Source: Legionella nautarum (lineage in GTDB: Bacteria; Pseudomonadota; Gammaproteobacteria; Legionellales; Legionellaceae). Taken from it: DNA of 64,000 nt. Position 1 is the stretch's first letter; the number at the start of each line of letters is the position of its first letter. The notes below the pieces were generated by a model that worked only from the letters and a program-made list of their open reading frames with translations, searched no databases and was not told the origin of the DNA. Of this stretch, positions 9,196-18,003 are shown one piece after another. The DNA lies in the NCBI RefSeq assembly GCF_001467895.1, contig NZ_LNYO01000024.1, forward strand, positions 274,519 to 338,518, in the 5' to 3' direction. The position numbers were made by a program, and so were the translations under genes.

Positions 9196-10185
9196 ATGAC
9201 AAAATCGACGGTTGCCATACTTGGTGCCGGTTCTTGGGGCACTGCTGTTGCTATCCATTTGGCTAAAAATGGTAATCAAGTGATGCTGTGGGGGCACAAC
9301 CCACAGCATGTTCAAGAAATGATTAAACTACGTTCTAATCAACGTTATCTACCCTCTATTCCTTTTCCAGAATTACTCGTCCCAACTGCTGATCTAAAAC
9401 AATGCATCACTGAAGCCACTGAGACAATCATCGCCGTACCTTCTCATGCTTTTGCAAATTTGTTGCGACAATTAGCTAAACCCAAACACGGCATTGCTTG
9501 GCTCACAAAGGGAGTCGACCCAGATAGTCATCGCTTACTTAGTGAATTGGTCGCGGAACAATGGGGGGAAGACTTCCCTTTGGCAGTCATTTCCGGTCCT
9601 TCTTTTGCCAAAGAAGTAGCTAACTTTTTACCAACCGCACTCACCTTGGCTTCAAATAACCCAAGTTATCAAAAAACGATAAGAGCTTTACTTCATCATG
9701 ACAATATACGTGTCTATCTGAGTAATGATGTGATTGGTGTGCAACTATGCGGAGCAGTAAAAAATGTATTAGCTATTGCCTGTGGTATTAGTGACGGCCT
9801 TGGCTATGGTGCCAATGCAAAAGCAGCCTTAATTACTCGAGGCATCGCTGAAATGAGTCGTTTGGGTACTAAAATGGGGGCACGCGAAGAAACGTTTATG
9901 GGTTTGGCTGGTCTTGGCGATTTAGTACTCACTTGTACCGACAATCAATCCCGCAACCGCCGCTTTGGTATCCAGCTAGGCCAAGGCATCAATCTAATTG
10001 ACGCAGAGAAACAAATCGGCCAAGTTGTAGAAGGCAAACATAATGCGGCACAAATATGCCACTTAGCTGAACAATTTGCAGTTGAAATGCCTATTTGCTT
10101 GCAAGTTAATGCTCTTTTACAAGGGCAAATCACTCCTCAACAAGCAGTGACCAATTTGATGAGTCGCTCTCCTAGAGAAGAATAA
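9196..10185 (+). CDS. gpsA: NAD(P)-dependent glycerol-3-phosphate dehydrogenase
   Basis: Reduces dihydroxyacetone phosphate to sn-glycerol-3-phosphate for phospholipid synthesis. The nucleotide-binding motif GAGSWG is at residues 10-15. The signatures GPSFAKEV and CGAVKNVLAIA are present, as is the catalytic region GLGDLVLTC. The frame opens with a GTG at 9175, but the ATG at 9196 gives the canonical MTKSTVAILGAG start and 329 residues. About 105 bases separate it from secB, more than elsewhere in this operon, and that gap holds a 10-codon reading frame with its own ribosome site. Confidence 0.95.
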   Translation: MTKSTVAILGAGSWGTAVAIHLAKNGNQVMLWGHNPQHVQEMIKLRSNQRYLPSIPFPELLVPTADLKQCITEATETIIAVPSHAFANLLRQLAKPKHGIAWLTKGVDPDSHRLLSELVAEQWGEDFPLAVISGPSFAKEVANFLPTALTLASNNPSYQKTIRALLHHDNIRVYLSNDVIGVQLCGAVKNVLAIACGISDGLGYGANAKAALITRGIAEMSRLGTKMGAREETFMGLAGLGDLVLTCTDNQSRNRRFGIQLGQGINLIDAEKQIGQVVEGKHNAAQICHLAEQFAVEMPICLQVNALLQGQITPQQAVTNLMSRSPREE

Positions 10186-10408
10186 CAACTTTAATCTGAT
10201 ATAATTCTAGATATCAATAGACTGTTTTGCTTATTATTGACACATTATGTTTGTTTAATAGAACACTCACAGGATCGACTTGCAAAAACTTAAAAAGGAT
10301 ATTGACCTTATTAAGACACTAAATTTTGGAAATTATGATGTGATATTAAAACTTTTTATCGCGATCATCGTCATTTTCTACCTGATAACCTACAAGACTA
10401 CGCTCCTT

Positions 10409-11140
10409 TCATTCCCCACAACCCCAAGCAGCACCACATCCTCGATCAAACTGCTGCAAATCTAAGCTATCTAAGCGCTCAGAATCCTCTGAGGTTGTAC
10501 ATTGAACACGAATAGGGGCTTTATACATTGATTGACCAATCGCCTGCTCAAGGGTTTCTAATCGCATTATAGACTGCTCATCAAGATGAGCTAATTCTCG
10601 TGTTTGGCTGTGGATACAGGGGCTACACTCTAAACTTTGGTGCGGAAGAAGATTAAACCCAGTCCTTTTGATTAACTCCGCAAATTCGTGATTATTCATT
10701 TGCCAAAGCGGGTGCCATATGGTTCTACCTTGATATAATTCATCCTCTTTCTCAAATTCTTGCAAATTGGCATAACGTCGTGAATCACATCGTCGCTTAC
10801 CCGATACAATGAGCGCTTCGCAAGCAGGATCAAAGTCATCCAAAAAATTCAGAATGGTTAACCCTTTCAAAAAACTAGCACACCATTGAAACTTATGACT
10901 GGGAAACTGTTTACGATCCCTAACCATGTCAGGAAAACTGGTTTGAGCACGTAGCCAATGAACCTTTACCCCTTGATTACGTGCATAGTTAGAACACGCC
11001 AACACGCGTTCAGACCAAGCAGTAGCGGTCCAACCCGTATCAACACAAACAAAATGAAGTTCAGGCAGAGCTCTTTCAAGCAAGTCTTGCATAACAGCTA
11101 AAGAATGATTACCAAAATTACCGATAATGACGTGTTGCAT
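10409..11140 (-). CDS. PAPS-reductase-family PP-loop protein, degenerate motif
   Basis: A 243-residue protein of the adenine nucleotide alpha-hydrolase / PAPS reductase superfamily. The PP-loop position reads GNFGNHSLAV near residues 7-16, where SFGxDS is usual, so the consensus Asp is His. Later family features remain: SGKRRCDSRR, IWHPLWQMNNHEF, and a Cys-x2-Cys (ECSPC). The C-terminus CGAAWGCGE adds two more cysteines. The substrate is unknown; it could be a tRNA or nucleotide thiolation or reductase relative. It stands alone, convergent with gpsA. Confidence 0.6.
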   Translation of the reverse strand: MQHVIIGNFGNHSLAVMQDLLERALPELHFVCVDTGWTATAWSERVLACSNYARNQGVKVHWLRAQTSFPDMVRDRKQFPSHKFQWCASFLKGLTILNFLDDFDPACEALIVSGKRRCDSRRYANLQEFEKEDELYQGRTIWHPLWQMNNHEFAELIKRTGFNLLPHQSLECSPCIHSQTRELAHLDEQSIMRLETLEQAIGQSMYKAPIRVQCTTSEDSERLDSLDLQQFDRGCGAAWGCGE

Positions 11141-11550
11141 AAATAAATTTAAATAGCTTAGTTCGGAGCCAGAATCAATTTTGACACAATATAGGCTAAA
11201 TTTTAATCAAGGTTATCATAATACATGATTTGTTAAAGAATGAAAATTTGTGTCGAATGGCTTTTTTAAATGAGGTCATTGAATGTCTTATCAGTAAAGG
11301 CATCCCAGATACCTAGGTGTTGTTCGAAACCTCGTTTACAAATATCCATAATTTGGGATAGCAGGGGTGTTTAATGAAAAAATGAGTAAACAGCTAATAA
11401 ATCTAATTAAGCACAGAAATCAAAATGCGGGAGTTGGTTAAAGCAAGTACTATTTTTCGCCTCTTTACTTGTCTAAATTTACTAGACTACACTCATTCAT
11501 TGTACTTTTTTAACTTTATCTAAAAATTGAACTTTTGCAAGGAATCCTTA
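11141..11550. other. Gene-free stretch between divergent genes
   Basis: About 410 bases separate the divergent PP-loop gene and the multicopper oxidase gene. It presumably holds both promoters. A 28-codon minus-strand frame (11266-11349) encodes a peptide beginning MDICKRGFEQHLGIWDAF, but it has no ribosome site and I take it as a gene scar or chance. No convincing hairpin or repeat was seen. Confidence 0.4.
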
Positions 11551-12597
11551 ATGATTATGAAAATCGTGCATTCAGCTGTATTTCTTATGCTCTTTAGCAA
11601 TATGATAATCGCTAAATCCGCTTCTTCAGTTAATTCACCGGGAATTGAAACCTTGCCTTATAAAATGGATAACGGTATAAAAGTTTTCCATCTGACGCCC
11701 ATGGTAGTTACCCGTACTATTTACGATAAAGGTATCGATAAAACAACACCTTTCGTTAAACCTGAAAACCGTCTGAAGAATTTCAAGGAAATGCCTTTTA
11801 ATATACCTTCCAAAAAAATTACAGGATATGGATTTAATGGCTCAATTCCTGGGCCAACCATTGTCGTTAATGAAGGGGATCGAGTTAGAATCATCGTTGA
11901 AAATAAACTACCAGAACCAACGTCTGTACACTGGCATGGTCTGATAGTACCCAATTCTGAAGATGGTGCAGGTGCAACGACACAACCAGTAATAGCACCT
12001 GGAAAAACATTTACTTATGAATTTAAAGTCAAACAAAACGGTACGTTCATGTATCATTCAGGTTTTAATGATATCAAACAAGTTCAGAAAGGGATGGGCG
12101 GAATGTTTGTTGCTCTACCGAAAGATAAAAAAATAGATAAGGATTATGCCATTCTTTTACAAATGTTCACATTACCAGAAAATGACAGTAACCCAATAGT
12201 ATTTACTATGGATCCAAGTTGGTTTACTTTTAATGGGCTCGTTATGCCGAACTTTCCAGTGTTGGAGGCTAAAATGGGCGAAAAAGTACGTATTCGTTTT
12301 GGTAATCTTTCCATGTCAGCCCATCCTATTCATTTGCATGGTTATTCATTTAAAGTAGTAGGGACAGAAGGGGGAGCTATTCCTGAATCGGCACAATGGC
12401 CGGCAGCAACAATCAACATCAACCCAGGTGAAACCCGTGATATTGAATTTGTTGCAGATAATCCAGGATTATGGCGACTCCATTGCCACAAAATATTACA
12501 CATTTCTAATGACACTGCCTATTGGAAGACAAAACAACCTGGCTTGAAATTAGTTCCCTTGGGAGGTATGTATACTTATCTATCTGTCTCACCTTAA
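11551..12597 (+). CDS. Two-domain multicopper-oxidase-like protein, ligands altered
   Basis: Exported cupredoxin protein of 348 residues. The frame opens with TTG at 11527, but the ATG at 11551 has an AAGGA site and leads into a signal peptide (MIMKIVHSAVFLMLFS). Domain 1 (about 75-195) carries HWHG (His127, His129), but the next motif reads YHSG, so the second His is Gly171. Domain 2 (about 205-330) has HPIHLHG (His258, 261, 263) and HCHKILH (His311, Cys312, His313, His317). The usual Met after the last His is missing (ISNDTAYW). The type 1 Cys is kept, but the trinuclear centre looks incomplete. Oxidase activity is therefore doubtful. Confidence 0.75.
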   Translation: MIMKIVHSAVFLMLFSNMIIAKSASSVNSPGIETLPYKMDNGIKVFHLTPMVVTRTIYDKGIDKTTPFVKPENRLKNFKEMPFNIPSKKITGYGFNGSIPGPTIVVNEGDRVRIIVENKLPEPTSVHWHGLIVPNSEDGAGATTQPVIAPGKTFTYEFKVKQNGTFMYHSGFNDIKQVQKGMGGMFVALPKDKKIDKDYAILLQMFTLPENDSNPIVFTMDPSWFTFNGLVMPNFPVLEAKMGEKVRIRFGNLSMSAHPIHLHGYSFKVVGTEGGAIPESAQWPAATININPGETRDIEFVADNPGLWRLHCHKILHISNDTAYWKTKQPGLKLVPLGGMYTYLSVSP

Positions 12598-12724
12598 ACT
12601 AGCTCTCATGAACCTTAGCAACAAGGGCGCCAAGTGAATAATATAACATTCTATTTTACTATAACATCATCTACTAAGTTGCTTAATGTTGGTGTACGTG
12701 TTTTTGAGGAAGGGAGCGCCAGTT

Positions 12725-13969
12725 ATGTCAGGAAGACAAAAAATAACACTGAAACAATCGATACTTGTTTGGGGAACAGGAGATATTTATTTTATATTTG
12801 CTGTGATGATCTCAGTTTTATTTTCCGTGTTATCTCCAGACATCCAAAATCAATTGAGGCTAAGTAATACTCAATTAGGTTTGCTTGGGACAGCTTTTTT
12901 CCTCTGTTATGGTGTTGCACAGCTATTTACTGGACGTTTGTTTGATCTGATCGGCCCGAAAATAACACTGGCAGGCTCCGCTTTTATTTCTGCCCTTGGA
13001 TTAATATTAATGGCGGCCAGTCAGGGCTTTGGTATGGCTATTACCGCAAAAATTATCACAGGCTTTGGATTATCTACTTCTTACATAGGCGCTATTTACC
13101 TAGCGAATACTTGGTTTCCTGAAGAACGATTTGCTTTAATTTCCGGTATTACTCAGATGTCATCCAATATTTTAACTGCAATGTTAGTTATTATCTTGGC
13201 GTTGACTGGCATGTTTATGAGCTTTCGACCAATGATGGTATACCTTGCCATCTTGATGGTTGTCATAGCCGTTTTAATTATTATCTTTGTTCATCAGGCC
13301 CCGAAAGACACTTCTTCTGAAGAGCTGTCAAAATCGTTACATTTTTTTGAAAGTTTTTGCCAATTAATCAAAATTAAACAATTTTGTCTTGGAACAGTTT
13401 ATTTTAGCGTGGGCTTTGGAGTTTTACTTACTTTATCGGACTTATGGAATATTCCGACGCAAATAGCCTATCATCATAGCGTGAATACATCAGCCATGAT
13501 GAATTCCATGTTTCCACTTGGAGGCGGTATTGGAGCGCTGGTTGCCGGTTGGATGGCTGATTATTTAAAAAAACCAAGTAAAGCTGCCCAATTTTTTATA
13601 ACTGGCATGGTGCTCTTTTGTGGATTCGTGTTTTATGGGCCTGACTTTACCATCAAAACCTCATTTTTTCTCTTATTTATTCTTGGCTTTTTTTTGGGTG
13701 GGACTGTGCTTGGTTTCTCCATTGTCGGACAGTATTTGCCTGAAACACTTAAAGGAATGGCCTTTGGTTTTATGGCTATGGTAGCTTATTTAATCAGCTC
13801 CTTTTTGCAATATTTTGTGGGTTTGTTATTAAGTGAATATCATACGTCCAGCTCTATAAATACAATTCATGACTTTAAAATAGCCTTAACCCCTCTGTTT
13901 ATTACTTTGATGATAGGTTGGTTTGTCAGTTTATGGCTAAAAGATAATATTAACCAGGAGGATAACTAA
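12725..13969 (+). CDS. Major facilitator superfamily transporter
   Basis: Inner-membrane protein of 414 residues with about twelve hydrophobic helices. The loop 2-3 signature GRLFDLIGPK is present. The start chosen is the ATG at 12725, preceded by GGAAGGGAG; an in-frame ATG at 12686 has no ribosome site. The next gene, a deaminase, begins directly after its stop codon, so transporter and deaminase are co-translated. That pairing suggests uptake or export of a nucleobase, nucleoside or related amine, which is inference only. Confidence 0.85.
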   Translation: MSGRQKITLKQSILVWGTGDIYFIFAVMISVLFSVLSPDIQNQLRLSNTQLGLLGTAFFLCYGVAQLFTGRLFDLIGPKITLAGSAFISALGLILMAASQGFGMAITAKIITGFGLSTSYIGAIYLANTWFPEERFALISGITQMSSNILTAMLVIILALTGMFMSFRPMMVYLAILMVVIAVLIIIFVHQAPKDTSSEELSKSLHFFESFCQLIKIKQFCLGTVYFSVGFGVLLTLSDLWNIPTQIAYHHSVNTSAMMNSMFPLGGGIGALVAGWMADYLKKPSKAAQFFITGMVLFCGFVFYGPDFTIKTSFFLLFILGFFLGGTVLGFSIVGQYLPETLKGMAFGFMAMVAYLISSFLQYFVGLLLSEYHTSSSINTIHDFKIALTPLFITLMIGWFVSLWLKDNINQEDN

Positions 13970-14569
13970 ATGCACCACAAGGATGAACGAATCATTGAGC
14001 GCTTATTAGAGATTACCAAACAAGATATTGTCCCGCTCACTCAAGCTGGCGTTCAACAAGGAAATAAATTATTTGGTGCTGCAATTTTAAGGAAAGATGA
14101 TTTATCACTGGTCATTGCTGAAACCAATAATGAAATTCAAAATCCTCTTTGGCACGGTGAAGTACATGCCATGAAGAAATTATACGAAATGCCGGCATCT
14201 AAACGTCCATCCCCTAAGGATTGTATTTTTTTTGCAACACATGAGCCTTGTCCTTTATGTTTATCAGCAATAACCTGGGGTGGGTATGATAATTTTTACT
14301 ACTTATTCAGTTATACGGATTCAAGAGATGCATTTAATATTCCTCACGACTTGAGAATTTTAAAAGAAGTTTTTAAGTGTGATGATGGCAAATATGCTCA
14401 TGAAAATTATTACTGGAATAGTTATGATCTACAGCAATTGATTAAGCAATGTGAAGTATCCGACAAACAACGTTTTCAGCAACAGGTTGATGAATTAAAG
14501 GGGATTTATGATGAAATGTCAGACATTTACCAACAATCGAAGTTGGACAATGATATTCCTTTAGGATAA
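13970..14569 (+). CDS. Cytidine/guanine-deaminase-family protein
   Basis: Zinc-dependent deaminase fold of 199 residues. The metal and proton-shuttle motif is HGE (His62, Glu64) in place of the usual HAE. The second half of the site is PCPLC (Cys94, Cys97) in THEPCPLCLSA. The remainder, about 100 residues, is aromatic and charged and differs from plain TadA or Cdd, so the substrate is uncertain. An AGGAGG site lies in the end of the MFS gene. It ends about 30 bases before the 3' end of tRNA-Leu, which is on the other strand. Confidence 0.78.
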   Translation: MHHKDERIIERLLEITKQDIVPLTQAGVQQGNKLFGAAILRKDDLSLVIAETNNEIQNPLWHGEVHAMKKLYEMPASKRPSPKDCIFFATHEPCPLCLSAITWGGYDNFYYLFSYTDSRDAFNIPHDLRILKEVFKCDDGKYAHENYYWNSYDLQQLIKQCEVSDKQRFQQQVDELKGIYDEMSDIYQQSKLDNDIPLG

Positions 14570-14598
14570 GAATTCCAGTCAATTCCAAAATGTGTAAT

Positions 14599-14687
14599 TG
14601 GTGCCCAGGGCCGGAGTCGAACCGGCACGGGATTTAACTCCCGAGGGATTTTAAGTCCCTTGCGTCTACCTGTTTCGCCACCTGGGC
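14599..14687 (-). tRNA. tRNA-Leu (UAA)
   Basis: The acceptor stem GCCCAGG/CCTGGGC pairs perfectly, with discriminator A and encoded CCA. The anticodon loop is CTTAAAA, and a long variable arm is present as expected for Leu. It corresponds to leuZ in the conserved pgsA-Gly-Cys-Leu order. Confidence 0.96.
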
Positions 14688-14693
14688 AAATCT

Positions 14694-14767
14694 TGGAGGC
14701 TGAGGCCGGAATCGAACCGGCGTACACGGCTTTGCAGGCCGCTGCATAACCACTCTGCCACACAGCC
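14694..14767 (-). tRNA. tRNA-Cys (GCA)
   Basis: The cloverleaf has anticodon loop CTGCAAA, discriminator T and encoded CCA. The acceptor stem GGCTGTG/CTCAGCC has a T-T mismatch at position 6:67. It follows tRNA-Gly and precedes tRNA-Leu, the same order as E. coli glyW-cysT-leuZ. Confidence 0.94.
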
Positions 14768-14893
14768 AAACTATTAGAGCAACAGTTTAGCTCTCATCCA
14801 ACGAACTGTCGTAATTCACTCAATTCAATCTAATTGTTTTGAGCTACTAGACAACTATGAATTCTATGGGCCTAGCCTATAAACTAACTCGCT

Positions 14894-14917
14894 AAAAAAA
14901 AAGCGACTGTCGTCGCT
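14894..14917 (-). terminator. Intrinsic terminator after tRNA-Gly
   Basis: On the minus strand the stem AGCGAC/GTCGCT with a 4-base loop is followed by eight T residues. It sits only a few bases after the CCA of tRNA-Gly, so tRNA-Cys and tRNA-Leu may need their own promoter or readthrough. Confidence 0.8.
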
Positions 14918-14923
14918 TTAATT

Positions 14924-14999
<76 letters not shown>

Positions 15000-15062
15000 G
15001 TCTCTACGGGGTGCAATTCTACCGAAATTTAACCTGCTGTCAACAAATAAAAATTAAAAAAA

Positions 15063-15638
15063 TTAACTTAGCGCATGTCCTTTTTTCATCAACTGTGGCC
15101 ATGCAATACTAAGATAAATAATCATTGACCAAATCGTTAAAATTGCTGCCACATAAAGCATAATGAACCCAAAAACACCCCACCAGGACTCTGAAGGTGA
15201 AAAAGCAATTAATAAGAAAAGCGCTGACATTTGTAGAGTTGTTTTTATCTTGCCAATATAACTGACTGTAACACTTGCACGGCTGCCAATTTCTGCCATC
15301 CATTCTCGCAAAGCCGAAATGACAATTTCTCGCCCAACAATAACAATTGCTGGGATAGTAATATACTCCACATTCTTCGCGCCGACTAAAAGAAGTAAGC
15401 TGCACGCTACTAATAGCTTATCCGCGACAGGATCTAAAAAAGCCCCAAAGAGCGACATTTGCTCAAGTTTACGGGCTAAATAACCATCTAACCAATCAGT
15501 AAAACTAGCCAAAGCAAAAATAGCAGCGGCGAAACCATGTGCCCAAGAGAACGGAAGATAAAAAACAATAATAAAAATGGGTATCAACGCGATACGCATC
15601 AAAGTCAACAAATTGGGCAGATTGGTTAATTTGCTCAC
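15063..15638 (-). CDS. pgsA: Phosphatidylglycerophosphate synthase
   Basis: Inner-membrane enzyme that transfers phosphatidyl from CDP-diacylglycerol to glycerol-3-phosphate, the first committed step to phosphatidylglycerol. It has 191 residues and several membrane helices. The CDP-alcohol phosphotransferase motif is complete: Asp48, Asp51-Gly52, Ala55-Arg56, Gly65, Asp69, Asp73 (TDWLDGYLAR then GAFLDPVAD). The start is GTG at 15638 with AAGGGG seven bases upstream. GpsA elsewhere in the window supplies its glycerol-3-phosphate. Confidence 0.95.
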   Translation of the reverse strand: MSKLTNLPNLLTLMRIALIPIFIIVFYLPFSWAHGFAAAIFALASFTDWLDGYLARKLEQMSLFGAFLDPVADKLLVACSLLLLVGAKNVEYITIPAIVIVGREIVISALREWMAEIGSRASVTVSYIGKIKTTLQMSALFLLIAFSPSESWWGVFGFIMLYVAAILTIWSMIIYLSIAWPQLMKKGHALS

Positions 15639-15649
15639 AAAAATCCCCT

Positions 15650-16303
15650 TTAATCCAATTGTAAATATTCAGCAAGTTGCTGATAATCATCAAAAACGGC
15701 CAAAGCGCCTGCATTAAGGAGTGCAGCCTCTTGCTGATGATAAAAATCCACCCCAATTGCATCCACAGCAAGGCTTTTTGCCATTTCGATATCACTCACT
15801 GAATCACCCACCATTAAAGTCTCTTTTGCATTCACGCCGTAACTGTCCATAATCTCTTGCAGCATTTGTGGACAAGGTTTTGCGGGAGTCTGGCCGGCTG
15901 AACGGGTCACCTTGAACAATTGATCTAACCCGCTGGTTTGCAGAACTCGCTGTAAGGATTGGTGCCCTTTATTAGTAGCAATGCCTAGATCGATACCTGC
16001 GCGTTGCAAACGCTCAGCAATTTCTCGTGCGCCTGGAATCAAATAGACTTCAGTTGTGCGGGAAACTAAGGATTGATGTACGGCTAACAAAAGCTGCTCT
16101 TGTTGTTCTTCATTCAAATGAGGGAATGATTTTTTCAAAGCGAGAACCAAACCAAGCCCTACCGATTGACGAGCTAGCTGTTCATCTAATTTACCAAATT
16201 GCAACCGTTTAGCTTCGGTGGATACACTATTTAAAATTTGTCCTAGGATGTCGCCTAAGGTCCCTTCCCAATCAAATACCACCAAACGATATGGTTTACC
16301 CAT
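15650..16303 (-). CDS. HAD-family hydrolase with DxE catalytic motif
   Basis: A 217-residue haloacid-dehalogenase-type phosphatase resembling phosphoglycolate phosphatases. The nucleophile is Asp11, but the second catalytic residue is Glu13 (VFDWEGTLGD), where most members have Asp. Motif II (IATNKG), motif III Lys142 and motif IV (GDSVSD, Asp167, Asp171) are intact. It overlaps rluC by 8 bases, and the same rluC-HAD pairing occurs in Pseudomonas. The substrate is unknown. Confidence 0.85.
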   Translation of the reverse strand: MGKPYRLVVFDWEGTLGDILGQILNSVSTEAKRLQFGKLDEQLARQSVGLGLVLALKKSFPHLNEEQQEQLLLAVHQSLVSRTTEVYLIPGAREIAERLQRAGIDLGIATNKGHQSLQRVLQTSGLDQLFKVTRSAGQTPAKPCPQMLQEIMDSYGVNAKETLMVGDSVSDIEMAKSLAVDAIGVDFYHQQEAALLNAGALAVFDDYQQLAEYLQLD

Positions 16304-17237
16304 GAGTCAACGAACTCCTCGCACGTAATCTTTTCAGTGTTTCTGCAAACCTTTTATCTAAGTTTGCTTCGAACAGATAATTTTTTCCGTTCAGGTTAAA
16401 TTGAATTGCCCTAGCATGCAAATATAGTCGCGATTTTGCTTCTAAACCTTCAATTGGCTCCGATTTGCCATATTTTTCATCGCCTACAATCGCATGCCCT
16501 AAATAAGCACTATGCACTCTGATTTGATGGGTACGCCCCGTTTTGGGCGCTGCCTCGACCCAACAAGCCTGTTGATAATTTTCGAGTAACTTAAAGCGCG
16601 TCTGCGATGATTTACCCTCTTCGCTCACTGCAACAATCCGTTCACCTGACTTGAGAATGTTTTTTTCAAGTGCGGCGTCAACCATAATTGTTTTCTTGCC
16701 TTGCCAAGGATGATGCAATAAAGCCCAATACATTTTATTGACTTCTCTAGCCTCTAACAAGGCTTGAATCGCACGTAACATACTGCGTTTTTTTGCCAGC
16801 AATAAACAACCCGAAGTTTCTTTATCTAAACGATGAACAAGCTCAAGATAGGACAAATCATCACGTGTTTTACGTAAGGCTTCAATAACCCCTAAACTCA
16901 AACCACTACCGCCATGAACCGCAATTCCAGCCGGTTTATTAATCACTAAAAGGCTATTATCCTCAAAAATAACACTGTCTCGCAGACGCTGATCTAGTTT
17001 TACGCCCACATGGATCTCTTTATCTTGAGCTATGCGCACCGGTGGAATACGTACACAATCTCCTTGAACTAATCGCGAGGAGACTTGTGCTCTTTTTTTA
17101 TTAATACGGACTTCACCTGCGCGTATTATGCGATAAATATGACTTTTGGGGACGCCTTTTAAAATTCGCATTAAGTAATTATCAAGACGCTGCCCTTCTT
17201 CTTCGGCATTAATTTCAGTGTAACGTACATCACTCAT
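16296..17237 (-). CDS. rluC: 23S rRNA pseudouridine synthase C
   Basis: Makes pseudouridines in 23S rRNA (positions 955, 2504 and 2580 in E. coli). The 313-residue protein has an N-terminal S4 RNA-binding domain (about 16-75) and a catalytic domain with HRLDKETSG, where Asp138 is the nucleophile. The C-terminal part retains GRTHQIRVH. It is divergent from rne, as in many gammaproteobacteria. Confidence 0.92.
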   Translation of the reverse strand: MSDVRYTEINAEEEGQRLDNYLMRILKGVPKSHIYRIIRAGEVRINKKRAQVSSRLVQGDCVRIPPVRIAQDKEIHVGVKLDQRLRDSVIFEDNSLLVINKPAGIAVHGGSGLSLGVIEALRKTRDDLSYLELVHRLDKETSGCLLLAKKRSMLRAIQALLEAREVNKMYWALLHHPWQGKKTIMVDAALEKNILKSGERIVAVSEEGKSSQTRFKLLENYQQACWVEAAPKTGRTHQIRVHSAYLGHAIVGDEKYGKSEPIEGLEAKSRLYLHARAIQFNLNGKNYLFEANLDKRFAETLKRLRARSSLTHG

Positions 17238-18003
17238 GGTACAAACCTATTTGCTGTAGCTGTTTTTTTTTGTTACTATTCAGAATTGTGTGATAATTGT
17301 CACACGACCGAATTATAACGCATAAACAAAGAAAAAGTTTATCGGTCGAAAGCAATTCGACCAAATGTTGGGGTTCTGTTATTTGCTCGCTAGCATGAGC
17401 TTTAAATAAGAGATTTTCAAGCACTGCAACCTAGTATTTGTCTAGAGTGACAGTTTATTCAAAGAAAAGCCTTTATTTGAAGCTATAATTAGTAGAGTAG
17501 AAAACAAACCAAACGCGCTTCCCTTAAGTATATGATATAAGGAAGCAACCCAGTACCAGAGCCAAATTGAAAACGAACATATCAGATACCCACGCATGTC
17601 AGACATGCCTTACATCAGCCGCCACTTATTTTGCAGATTTTAAGCAAGAGGGGGTTTCTATGCATGAAACAACCAATATACCTTATTTATCACGAAATCA
17701 GTCAGTTCCGATGTATATTACCCAGTATGCGCCGCTATATTTACCGGTACCATGCGTGTGGTCTGTTTTTATGGTCTTGGGTGTTGCTTAAAGTGGATAT
17801 TTTTTGTTATTGAGGGATTGTTGTCAGCTACCTAAGTATAATTGACAATAGTTACAAATGAGATACGGATTATTGCTTACTATATTAAGCTCTTGAAGCT
17901 TCAAGCCAAATTTGGCTCAAGCAAAACGTAGCCTCAAAACACTAAATAGATAGCCTTATACTATCTTTGCTTGAGTGTATAGCGCCCTTTTATGGGGTAA
18001 ATA
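17238..18003 (+). promoter_or_regulatory. Long rne leader / rluC-rne divergent region
   Basis: This 766-base stretch separates rluC and rne. It contains a small frame with a good ribosome site (17660-17791). It also has a hairpin-forming stretch near 17887-17921 (CTTGAAGCTTCAAG overlapping GCCAAATTTGGC) and a TATACT box at 17957. E. coli RNase E controls its own mRNA through hairpins in a long leader. The length and structure here suggest similar feedback, which is inference. Confidence 0.45.
17660..17791 (+). CDS. Possible 43-residue leader peptide upstream of rne
   Basis: The ATG at 17660 has AGAGGGGG five bases upstream, the best ribosome site in this leader. The peptide starts MHETTNIPYLSRNQ and ends in a hydrophobic stretch rich in Pro, Val and aromatic residues. 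No family recognised. Another reading frame across the same DNA is also open, so coding status is uncertain. Confidence 0.3.
   Translation: MHETTNIPYLSRNQSVPMYITQYAPLYLPVPCVWSVFMVLGVA

Noticed and set aside
10280-10465. 61-codon plus-strand frame with a hydrophobic segment after gpsA
   Set aside because: It starts with TTG without a ribosome site and overlaps the end of the opposing PP-loop gene; probably chance.
11266-11349. 28-codon minus-strand frame beginning MDICKRGF
   Set aside because: No ribosome site and no recognised family; recorded only as part of the gene-free stretch.
11551-14687. Genomic island ending at tRNA-Leu
   Set aside because: The accessory genes border the tRNA 3' end, but there is no integrase on that side and no second copy of the tRNA end was seen.
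14527-14769. 80-codon minus-strand frame
   Set aside because: It lies across the tRNA-Leu and tRNA-Cys genes and reads their sequences.
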